From Patescibacteria group bacterium UBA1449 (GTDB lineage Bacteria; Patescibacteriota; Microgenomatia; UBA1400; UBA1449), in contig DCTD01000067.1 in NCBI GenBank assembly GCA_002335355.1, positions 2,106 to 9,309 on the forward strand: DNA of 7,204 nucleotides, written 5' to 3'. Positions 1-5,575 of this stretch are shown here, one piece after another. Every line of letters begins with the position of its first letter. Within the stretch, counting starts at the first letter, position 1. Position numbers and translations under genes: made by a program. The notes beneath the pieces were generated by a model that was not told where the DNA came from, did not search any database, and worked only from the letters and a program-made list of their open reading frames with translations.

Positions 1-40
1 ACTACTTTTGATTTCAGTAAAAAAAGCTTTCCGATTGCAT

Positions 41-46
41 TATGAT
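41..46 (+). promoter_or_regulatory. possible -10 box for the GH13 gene
   Basis: TATGAT matches the sigma-70 -10 consensus in five of six positions and lies 55 bp before the GH13 start. No convincing -35 box is seen at 16-18 bp spacing, so this is a weak call. If it is used, transcription would begin near position 53, just before the palindrome at 56-70. Confidence 0.2.
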
Positions 47-55
47 CGCGAACTC

Positions 56-70
56 TACTACTATGTAGTA
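56..70 (+). repeat. small perfect inverted repeat in the GH13 leader
   Basis: TACTAC and GTAGTA pair perfectly around a TAT loop, 30 bp before the GH13 start codon. It could be a short leader hairpin or an operator half-site pair. At six base pairs and A/T-rich, it may also be chance. Confidence 0.3.
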
Positions 71-100
71 CTGTAGGAGTATGCTTGTTTATACCTGCCT

Positions 101-1825
101 ATGAACGTCTTTAAAGAGCTGTTATCACAGATCTATCCTCAGCATGTTGATACCATCCTTTCTGCTTTGTCATATGCGCTCCCAACAGATAGCAAACCAA
201 CAAAACCCCCCAGTGACTGGTATAAAAATATCAATTTATACGTTACCTATGGGGACTCATTTTGTAGTAATGGTACGTGTACTCTTGATGTGTTATCCAG
301 TAAGTTAGAAGAGCTTCATTATTTTGGCATTACTGCACTTCATGTCTTGCCACCTTTCACTTCTCCGCTTATTGACGGTGGTTTTGATGTCAGTGATTAC
401 TACACAATTAGACCAGAACTAGGAGGGAACGAAGCCTTTGATCGGTTACTTAGTAAAGCGAACGAATTGAGAATACGAGTTTTTATTGATCTAGTGTTTA
501 ATCATGTTTCTGAACAGCATGAGTGGTTTGTTAAAGCTCAAGCAGGAGATGAATATTACCGCAACTTCTTTATTTACTCTCAGAATGCACCTAAGTTGCT
601 TGATATCTTTGTGGCTGATGGTGGACCGTGGGCACGGTATGAAATTGACGGCAGACAACAAACAATCCGGATAATTTTCCCTGAACAGGCGGGGGATATT
701 CCCCACTGGATCAAAGGAAAAGATGGTTACTGGTATTACCATACCTTTTATCCTCATCAAATCGATGTTGACTGGAATAATCCGATGGTATTTACAGAGT
801 ATTGCCACGCTTTAATTTACTGGGCAAAAAAGGGTCTGAGTTTCCGCCTTGATGCAATTCCTTTCGTTGGTAAGGATGTTAAGAATGGTGTTATGGAAAG
901 TACCGAAAAAACACACCAGATTATCCAAACCTTACATCAGGTAATGAAAATCGTTTCGTCTGAAAGCATTTTTCTAGTTGAGGCTTGTCAACCGCTTGAT
1001 ACTACTAAGAAATATTTTGGTACCACTAAGCATGTTGAAGCTGAACTCGCTTATAATTTTCATCTTATGAGTGCCTTGTGGGCATCTATTATCTCCTATG
1101 ATATCAGTCATATTTGGAAAGCACTCAAAGAGACTCAAAGCTTGCCTCATTGTGGCCAGTGGATTACGTTCTTGAGAAACCATGATGACTTAACCCTTGA
1201 GTTTCCGGAAGAAGAAATCAGGTTGTTGCTTTATAACGCCTTAGTAGATAAAGGTTTAGTGTTTAAAAAAAATTTTGGGGTAGCCGGAAAGACAGTGGCT
1301 TTTTTGGATGGTAATCCTCTACGTCACATCATGGTTCATTTGTTGCTCGCTTCGTTGCCCGGTTGCCCTGCAATTATCTTTGGTGATGAGATTGGTAAAG
1401 GGAATGATCATGAGTTTATGAGCAATCAAACTAGTAAGAAGAGACTAGTATCTGAAGATAAAAAGATTGTTGATGATCCAAGAGATATCAATCGGAGTCC
1501 AATTACTGATAAGGATTGGGAAAAACAAGCGTCAAGAGACGTGTTTATGACGATCGCTATGATCTTAAAAGCCCGCCAACGATTTCCGGAAATGGCAACA
1601 ACAATGCCTGAGTTTATTCCCTGTCAAATCCCACGGGTTTTTAGTTGCCGATACACGTTTAAAGATAAAGATCTCATAATCTATATTAACCTAACTGATA
1701 CAACTTACGATTTGTCTTCAGTTATTGGGGATGAAGCAGTCTTGGAAGTAAACTGGGCGCACAAAAATGATACTTCTGTAACCCTGCCTCCCTATGCGGG
1801 CATCTGGCTGGTAAAACAGCATTAA
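101..1825 (+). CDS. GH13 alpha-amylase-family enzyme, trehalose synthase-like
   Basis: This is a cytoplasmic alpha-glucan-active enzyme of glycoside hydrolase family 13. It has no signal peptide, and at 574 residues it has the usual length of single-domain trehalose synthases. The four GH13 regions are all visible: FIDLVFNH (residues 128-135), GLSFRLDAI with the likely nucleophile D251, FLVEACQP with the acid/base E294, and FLRNHDD with the stabilising D362. The motifs FDVSDYYTIRPELG (95-108), HQIDVDWNNP (219-228) and WITFLRNHDDLTLEF (354-368) resemble the GH13_16 trehalose synthase group, which interconverts maltose and trehalose. The usual RTPMQW motif after GDEIG is not present; RDINRSPIT (461-469) stands in its place. 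The residues after about 500 look like the usual C-terminal beta domain. ATG 101 is the only plausible start, since an in-frame TAG lies at 74-76. No Shine-Dalgarno is properly spaced. Family membership is secure; the exact substrate is inferred. Other GH13 glucosidases or transferases remain possible. Confidence 0.85.
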   Translation: MNVFKELLSQIYPQHVDTILSALSYALPTDSKPTKPPSDWYKNINLYVTYGDSFCSNGTCTLDVLSSKLEELHYFGITALHVLPPFTSPLIDGGFDVSDYYTIRPELGGNEAFDRLLSKANELRIRVFIDLVFNHVSEQHEWFVKAQAGDEYYRNFFIYSQNAPKLLDIFVADGGPWARYEIDGRQQTIRIIFPEQAGDIPHWIKGKDGYWYYHTFYPHQIDVDWNNPMVFTEYCHALIYWAKKGLSFRLDAIPFVGKDVKNGVMESTEKTHQIIQTLHQVMKIVSSESIFLVEACQPLDTTKKYFGTTKHVEAELAYNFHLMSALWASIISYDISHIWKALKETQSLPHCGQWITFLRNHDDLTLEFPEEEIRLLLYNALVDKGLVFKKNFGVAGKTVAFLDGNPLRHIMVHLLLASLPGCPAIIFGDEIGKGNDHEFMSNQTSKKRLVSEDKKIVDDPRDINRSPITDKDWEKQASRDVFMTIAMILKARQRFPEMATTMPEFIPCQIPRVFSCRYTFKDKDLIIYINLTDTTYDLSSVIGDEAVLEVNWAHKNDTSVTLPPYAGIWLVKQH

Positions 1826-2175
1826 AGGTATTTACTTAACAATAGTCCGGCAATAATAATGGCAACGATAGCCTGGATCCAGACTGCTCCTGCAGCCATA
1901 TCCCGAATATCTCGGCTCCCCTCATAAGGGAGGTGGTAACGGTCACGAAGAATGTTACAAATGTGTTCAACAGCAGTGTTAAACAACTCAGCTCCAATAA
2001 CCATGCCATACAACAGGACAACAATCATAAAATCAGTAACGGAAAGATGGAGGATCAGGGCAACAGCGGTAACGAAAAAAACAGCGATTAAGTGTATACG
2101 CATGTTTCTTTCTGATGATGCCACCATAATACCCCGAGTAGCATTAAAAAATGAATGAGAAAGTTTTTTTAACAT
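1822..2175 (-). CDS. dgkA: undecaprenol/diacylglycerol kinase (DgkA family)
   Basis: This is a small integral membrane lipid kinase of the prokaryotic diacylglycerol kinase family. In Gram-positive-type bacteria these enzymes phosphorylate undecaprenol to undecaprenyl phosphate, the carrier for wall sugars. From the ATG at 2175 it has 117 residues and three membrane segments (about 28-44, 48-65 and 96-114). The family signature is clear: SSERN with E22, GAELFNTAVEH with E63, N66 and E70 in the same spacing as the E. coli active site, and RDMAAGAV at 91-98. The Lys of the usual Lys-Asp pair is Arg91 here, and about three extra residues lie before it. A longer reading from TTG 2187 adds MNKN; I prefer the ATG because it gives a family-typical N-terminus and because TTG 2187 lies inside a promoter-like sequence. 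The gene lies 73 bp downstream of the DedA gene on the same strand, and its stop overlaps the GH13 stop tail to tail. Confidence 0.9.
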   Translation of the reverse strand: MLKKLSHSFFNATRGIMVASSERNMRIHLIAVFFVTAVALILHLSVTDFMIVVLLYGMVIGAELFNTAVEHICNILRDRYHLPYEGSRDIRDMAAGAVWIQAIVAIIIAGLLLSKYL

Positions 2176-2181
2176 GTTTTT

Positions 2182-2210
2182 ATTCAAGCAAGATTAGAGG
2201 CAGATGTCAA
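2182..2210 (-). promoter_or_regulatory. possible internal promoter for the kinase gene
   Basis: On the minus strand a perfect TTGACA (2210-2205) is followed after exactly 17 bp by TTGAAT (2187-2182), a four-of-six match to TATAAT. Transcription would begin near 2176, practically at the ATG at 2175, which would give a leaderless message. The kinase could thus be expressed alone as well as with the DedA gene. The weak -10 keeps confidence low. Confidence 0.35.
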
Positions 2211-2248
2211 ACTATAAGGGGGATGCATTACTCATATAAAAGAACCCA

Positions 2249-2890
2249 TTATCTCTCTATTGATTCTGTGGTTTGGTTTCGACGCCAAAAGAAAAAGGTA
2301 GCAATAATGAGGAGAGGGATAACAAAGGAGATAGATCTAAACAGAGGATCATGTATCAGACTGGCTGTTTTTGGTCCTAAATGAACACCGAGTGAAAGGT
2401 AAAACAGAATCCACACAACCATTGAGGCGGCAGTACTTACGATAAAAGTCAAAGGAGAAACCTTTGACATTCCGGCAAATATGGTAATGGGGATCCGAAG
2501 ACCAGGAATATGTCTTCCCACAATAATGACTAATGGTCCATACCTACGAAACTGTTCTTCAACAGCGAGGAGTTTTTTTTGATCTAAATGAATGTACTTG
2601 CCGATTTTAAAAACTAACGTTTGTCCCCAACGGTAAGAAAGAAAATACAGAATTGTTGATCCTAACAAGGCAGTCAGTAGTAAAAAAATAAAAGCTTGTC
2701 CAAACGTAAGCATTGCTATTGACACTTGGTATCCAGCATAGGCAATCATAATATCACCAGGGATAGGAATAGGGATACCGGCTTCTTCAATGAGGAGAAG
2801 TAGGAGAGGAGTTATAACGTTTTTTGAATGAAAAAGATCAGCCATTATGTTTTCGACAGCGCTTAAAGAAACTTGGCTAAGTATACTCAT
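2249..2890 (-). CDS. DedA-family membrane protein
   Basis: This 213-residue polytopic membrane protein belongs to the DedA/SNARE-associated (VTT) family. Family signatures are EEAGIPIPIPGD (residues 35-46), which forms the first re-entrant region, and GRHIPGLRIPITIFAGM (125-141), which carries the conserved R126, P129 and R132. Hydrophobic segments lie near 26-50, 58-85, 118-140, 145-170 and 185-202, followed by a basic WRRN end. Some DedA proteins transport undecaprenyl phosphate back across the membrane; others affect membrane potential and drug resistance. Its position 73 bp before an undecaprenol kinase on the same strand favours the carrier-recycling role, by inference. The start at ATG 2890 has no Shine-Dalgarno; Met16 (2845) is a possible alternative that would keep the whole family core. 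Family assignment is secure; the exact substrate is not. Confidence 0.9.
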   Translation of the reverse strand: MSILSQVSLSAVENIMADLFHSKNVITPLLLLLIEEAGIPIPIPGDIMIAYAGYQVSIAMLTFGQAFIFLLLTALLGSTILYFLSYRWGQTLVFKIGKYIHLDQKKLLAVEEQFRRYGPLVIIVGRHIPGLRIPITIFAGMSKVSPLTFIVSTAASMVVWILFYLSLGVHLGPKTASLIHDPLFRSISFVIPLLIIATFFFWRRNQTTESIER

Positions 2891-2914
2891 ATGTTTTAAA
2901 AATGAAAACAGTTC

Positions 2915-2942
2915 ATTATACTATTGTTGATATTCACCACAA
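2915..2942 (-). promoter_or_regulatory. promoter of the dedA-dgkA unit
   Basis: The minus strand carries a perfect TATAAT -10 box (2920-2915), preceded after 16 bp by TTGTGG (2942-2937), a weak -35. The start point would be near 2908, giving a leader of about 18 nt before ATG 2890. This is the best promoter match in the window. Confidence 0.5.
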
Positions 2943-2968
2943 AAGATCTGTAGGTCCTCAAAATACCA

Positions 2969-3019
2969 CTTACCTAAACTCTTACCGTTTTCTTACTTCG
3001 CTTTAGTCTTCTTCTTACC
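2969..3019 (+). repeat. phased CTTACC direct repeats in the divergent intergenic region
   Basis: CTTACC occurs at 2969-2974, 2981-2986 and 3014-3019, with CTTACT at 2992-2997. The steps are 12, 11 and 22 bp, close to one or two helical turns, so the copies face the same side of the DNA. They lie between the DedA promoter and the start of the 3061 gene, where a regulator could act on either side. The surrounding sequence is pyrimidine-rich, so chance enrichment is possible. Confidence 0.3.
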
Positions 3020-3060
3020 GGGTCATTAAAGAATGAAGTAACGTCTTAACAGACTTATCT

Positions 3061-3309
3061 ATGAATGACCAACGTATTGATTTCCAGATTAAGCAATTAG
3101 TTACAACTGCACTAGATTATCAACAAGCAGTTGAGCTTATCGAAACTTCACGTCAGCTTTTCCAAGCTAAACTTTTCGTTTTACGTAAAAGAATAAGTAA
3201 TGAGCCTCAACCAGAGAAAGTTGAGAAGTTATTAGTAGAAGTTAACAACCTCTATGCAGAATATCGTCGCTCTTTGGAGTTAATAGAGAAGAGTTTAGAT
3301 AGTGCATAA
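3061..3309 (+). CDS. small all-helical protein of unknown function
   Basis: I do not recognise this 82-residue protein. It is highly charged, has no membrane segment, signal peptide or cysteine, and reads as two long amphipathic helices (about residues 4-46 and 52-80) joined by a NEPQP turn at 47-51. This looks like a helical hairpin or short coiled coil. It ends 11 bp before the large envelope protein and surely shares its transcript. The envelope protein has a charged, helical and probably cytosolic head of about 200 residues, so the small protein may be its cytosolic partner; that is inference from gene order only. An in-frame TGA at 3034-3036 limits the start, and ATG 3061 has no Shine-Dalgarno. 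The intact frame, tight spacing and plausible composition support a real gene. Confidence 0.75.
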   Translation: MNDQRIDFQIKQLVTTALDYQQAVELIETSRQLFQAKLFVLRKRISNEPQPEKVEKLLVEVNNLYAEYRRSLELIEKSLDSA

Positions 3310-3320
3310 GCAATACCTAT

Positions 3321-5282
3321 ATGAAAGAGAATTCATCCCGAATTTCCCGTTTTTATGCAGCCACGAGTGCTGACTTATTACAGTATGCCATTGATAGACT
3401 GCCAAAGGATAGTCCTCACGATGAGCTTGATGCCTCTTTTGAGAGTTTAGGTGACCGTGCTGATGCTGTCGCTCAGTCCACGATAAACCGGTTAACTAAA
3501 CGTTATGAAAGTATTTATGCTCAACATGAAGAGTTGCTTGAGGGTCTGAATCCAAAACAACTGGGCCAGTTATCTCAATTAATGCGTGATGCTGAAAAAA
3601 AGCGTACTCAATCAGTATCAAGACTTACTCAACGGCTTGTCAAACAGGGGGTTATTAAACCTGAGTATCTCAATACCGAATCTGGGTATTTAAGCTCTAG
3701 TGCGTTACGTCAAGAAGCGTTTTTTGCTTCCGGTAAAAATGAACATATATATGAGGTACTTGCATATCACAAGTTTGGTCAGAAAACGAGATTATGGAAA
3801 AAAGCTTCAGAAATGCAGACAAATACTATCTCAACTAAACCTTTATCCGAACCAATTAAGCCACTGCATTGGTTTAGAAACGTATCGGAGAGAATGAAGC
3901 AGACCTTTAAGAGTGCTAAAAAACAAATTGCTTGGCAAACAGCTCCTGTTGGGGTTTTAGCTGCTTCGACACTAGGTCTAATGGCTTGGGCTCCAGAAAA
4001 CTCAAATGCTGAAACGGCTTCTCCAATGTCGACAGTTGGTCAAAATAGCCCAGTAATTCCCGAAGTAAAACCAACTGTAAAGATTGAGACTGCCACAAAG
4101 GAAACGGCACCAAAACCAGCAACACTACCTCCAACTACGTCAACTTCAGTACAGAAAGAGAATGTTGTCCAAGCTGCAGCAACAGCAACTAATACAGCCA
4201 TTCGGACAGAAGCACCTCAGGGTGCGGGATTACCAACAATAGGGGCAGCTGGAGCGACAGAAACAACCACAGCTCCTGCAACAAGTACGGCAACGAAAAC
4301 TGAGGTAGTTGTCTCTCCGAATGCAACTGGAACTCAAACTGAAGGACAGGGAACACAGAAAATGATGGAAAGCACACCTACGGGAACGGTAAATCCGACC
4401 GAAACAATCAACGCGACACCGACAGGGACCGTTGTCCCAACTGAGACAACCAATGCTACTCCAACCACAACCACTGAAGCAATTGTGGCGACACCAACCG
4501 CAACAGTCCAGTGTATAGCCACAGATGTAAAAGGAAGATTTGAGTTTTCTGGTCCCAATCATTTAGGGAGTGATCCGATTGTCTTTTTTGGAGATAACAT
4601 AGCAACCAATGCAGACTGTCCAGACGTTTTGTATGTACATATTTATGGATCATTACAATTGACACCGGAAACTTCTGGATGGCTTGAGTCTCAAGAGTAT
4701 ATTTCTACACAGGAGATAACAATTCCTCAAGGAGCCACAAACTATAGAGTCGAGATTGATGTTCCAGATTTGGACTTTTGTTGGTATCAAGTGGAAGTAA
4801 CGCGTGTCAAGGAAGTTCGTGTTCCACCATACTACAGTGGAGAAGATATGGTTGATTATGCCTTTGTGGAAGATCTGAACTCATGTAAACCAACACGGAC
4901 AGCCACGCCAACTGAAACTCCAAGGCCTCAGGAAAATGGCAATGGAGGTGATGATGGAGGTAACGGTGGTGAACAACCAAGACCTACAGACACACCAGTG
5001 CCAACTGCAACATCTCAGCCTGAACAGCCAGCTCCGCAACTTGAACAACCGACACAACCTCCAGCACCAACAGCAGAGGTAACACCATCACCGTCTCCAC
5101 AACCTCCAGCACCAACAGCAGAGGTACAACCTACACCTCCAGTTCAAGTGCCCGTTGTGAAAGGAGCTCCTCCAGAGACACTACCGTCAGCAGGAGAACT
5201 ACCCTCAAGTAACTTACCGGGAATTCTTGCAGCTGCTGGGGCTTGGATGACAGCAGTCGGGTTACGGTTACGAAGGAAGTAA
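3321..5282 (+). CDS. LPSAG-anchored surface protein with a helical N-terminal head
   Basis: This is a 653-residue modular envelope protein of unknown function. Residues 1-200 are charged and helical with no export signal at the start. A hydrophobic segment (about 203-224) preceded by KSAKKQ and followed by SNA-ET (228-232) resembles a signal peptide or membrane anchor placed internally. Residues 231-396 are a Thr/Ala/Pro-rich stalk, including 14-residue repeats from 351. Residues 398-522 form a compact, beta-rich domain with four cysteines (C398, C433, C487, C522), enough for two disulfides. Residues 523-616 are a second Pro-rich stalk with a Gly/Asn patch (538-550). The end has LPSAG (621-625), a hydrophobic stretch (631-648) and RLRRK, the order of a sortase sorting signal, though with Ala for the usual Thr. 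The gene is coupled to the 3061 gene. ATG 3321 has no Shine-Dalgarno; an internal ATG at 3894 (Met192) is discussed as a finding. Confidence 0.8.
   Translation: MKENSSRISRFYAATSADLLQYAIDRLPKDSPHDELDASFESLGDRADAVAQSTINRLTKRYESIYAQHEELLEGLNPKQLGQLSQLMRDAEKKRTQSVSRLTQRLVKQGVIKPEYLNTESGYLSSSALRQEAFFASGKNEHIYEVLAYHKFGQKTRLWKKASEMQTNTISTKPLSEPIKPLHWFRNVSERMKQTFKSAKKQIAWQTAPVGVLAASTLGLMAWAPENSNAETASPMSTVGQNSPVIPEVKPTVKIETATKETAPKPATLPPTTSTSVQKENVVQAAATATNTAIRTEAPQGAGLPTIGAAGATETTTAPATSTATKTEVVVSPNATGTQTEGQGTQKMMESTPTGTVNPTETINATPTGTVVPTETTNATPTTTTEAIVATPTATVQCIATDVKGRFEFSGPNHLGSDPIVFFGDNIATNADCPDVLYVHIYGSLQLTPETSGWLESQEYISTQEITIPQGATNYRVEIDVPDLDFCWYQVEVTRVKEVRVPPYYSGEDMVDYAFVEDLNSCKPTRTATPTETPRPQENGNGGDDGGNGGEQPRPTDTPVPTATSQPEQPAPQLEQPTQPPAPTAEVTPSPSPQPPAPTAEVQPTPPVQVPVVKGAPPETLPSAGELPSSNLPGILAAAGAWMTAVGLRLRRK
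4371..4454 (+). repeat. 14-residue Thr-rich repeats in the first stalk
   Basis: Two copies of a 42-bp unit encode STPTGTVNPTETIN (residues 351-364) and ATPTGTVVPTETTN (365-378). A degenerate third copy begins at 4455 (ATPTTTTEAIV), and ATPTATV follows at 390-396. The unit lies in the stalk just before the four-cysteine domain. The protein repeat is better kept than the DNA, so the duplication is not very recent. Confidence 0.75.
5053..5126 (+). repeat. 29-bp perfect direct repeat in the second stalk
   Basis: A 29-nt sequence at 5053-5081 is repeated without mismatch at 5098-5126, a 45-bp (15-codon) period. It encodes QPPAPTAEV twice (residues 579-587 and 594-602). The exact DNA identity suggests a recent in-frame duplication, which can change stalk length between strains. 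Confidence 0.85.
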
Positions 5283-5301
5283 GGTAGATATTCCAATTAC
5301 A

Positions 5302-5332
5302 GCAGAGACTAAGAGACTCTCTTGGTCTCTGC
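5302..5332 (+). terminator. hairpin terminator after the surface protein gene
   Basis: The arms 5302-5315 and 5319-5332 form a 14-bp stem (13 Watson-Crick pairs and one G-T) with a three-base ACT loop. It starts 20 bp after the TAA of the surface protein gene. Only a short TTTT follows, about 10 bp later, so the U-tract is poor. The position and near-perfect stem still make it the likely end of the 3061-5282 transcript. Confidence 0.65.
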
Positions 5333-5364
5333 GTAATGGTATTTTGAAGTGAAGAAGAAATCTG

Positions 5365-5379
5365 TTTCCTATCAGGAAA
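5365..5379 (+). repeat. short perfect inverted repeat
   Basis: TTTCCT and AGGAAA pair around an ATC loop, giving a six-base-pair stem about 30 bp downstream of the main terminator hairpin. It could help termination or mean nothing; no U-tract follows. Confidence 0.3.
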
Positions 5380-5418
5380 GACTCAAGTATTTACCGATTC
5401 ATATTCTTAGGATCCGGA

Positions 5419-5492
5419 TGTAATTTTTAACTACCTAACCATCTATTATCTTATGTGTAATTTTTCTGTCTTTATGCGTCTGTTATCATGAC
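5419..5492 (+). promoter_or_regulatory. 37-bp imperfect tandem repeat, promoter-like, before the transglycosylase gene
   Basis: The 293-bp gap at 5283-5575 contains two adjacent 37-bp units starting at 5419 and 5456. Each has TGTAATTTTT, then 14 bp of unlike sequence, then CTATTATC (5443-5450) or CTGTTATC (5480-5487). TATTAT (5444-5449) and TGTTAT (5481-5486) resemble -10 boxes, and the conserved A/T-rich block lies roughly where a -35 or upstream element would sit. I read it as a duplicated promoter or paired regulator site for the 5576 gene, with low certainty about function. Confidence 0.4.
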
Positions 5493-5513
5493 AGCACCAA
5501 AATGATCACTCTT

Positions 5514-5547
5514 TTCTGCCAGTTCCATAAATCACTAACTGGCAGAA
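5514..5547 (+). repeat. 11-bp inverted repeat ahead of the transglycosylase gene
   Basis: TTCTGCCAGTT (5514-5524) and AACTGGCAGAA (5537-5547) are perfect inverted copies separated by 12 bp. The right arm ends 28 bp before ATG 5576. No U-tract follows on either strand, so it is not a standard terminator. It may be an operator for a dimeric regulator, or a leader hairpin that affects translation. Confidence 0.6.
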
Positions 5548-5575
5548 GTCGATTAATTCTTAAAAAAGAAGTATT

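Noticed and set aside
491..1183. Minus-strand frames inside the GH13 gene
   Set aside because: They are shadows of a gene with all four GH13 motifs in the right order.
1952..2384. Plus-strand frames across the kinase gene and its upstream gap
   Set aside because: They lie antisense to genes with clear DgkA and DedA signatures and show no recognisable protein features.
4189..4665. Several minus-strand open frames opposite the Thr-rich stalk
   Set aside because: They are open because repeated ACN/CCN codons leave few stops on the other strand. Their proteins are Cys/Ser/Leu-rich low-complexity sequence, and the plus-strand frame is intact and modular.
4371..5126. Repeats considered as a CRISPR array
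   Set aside because: The repeats are in frame within one coding sequence, with two copies each and no unique equal-length spacers.
5283..5575. Search for a tRNA or other RNA gene in the longest intergenic region
   Set aside because: The hairpins do not form a cloverleaf, and no T-loop GGTTCRA-type sequence is present. Terminator and promoter-like signals explain it better.
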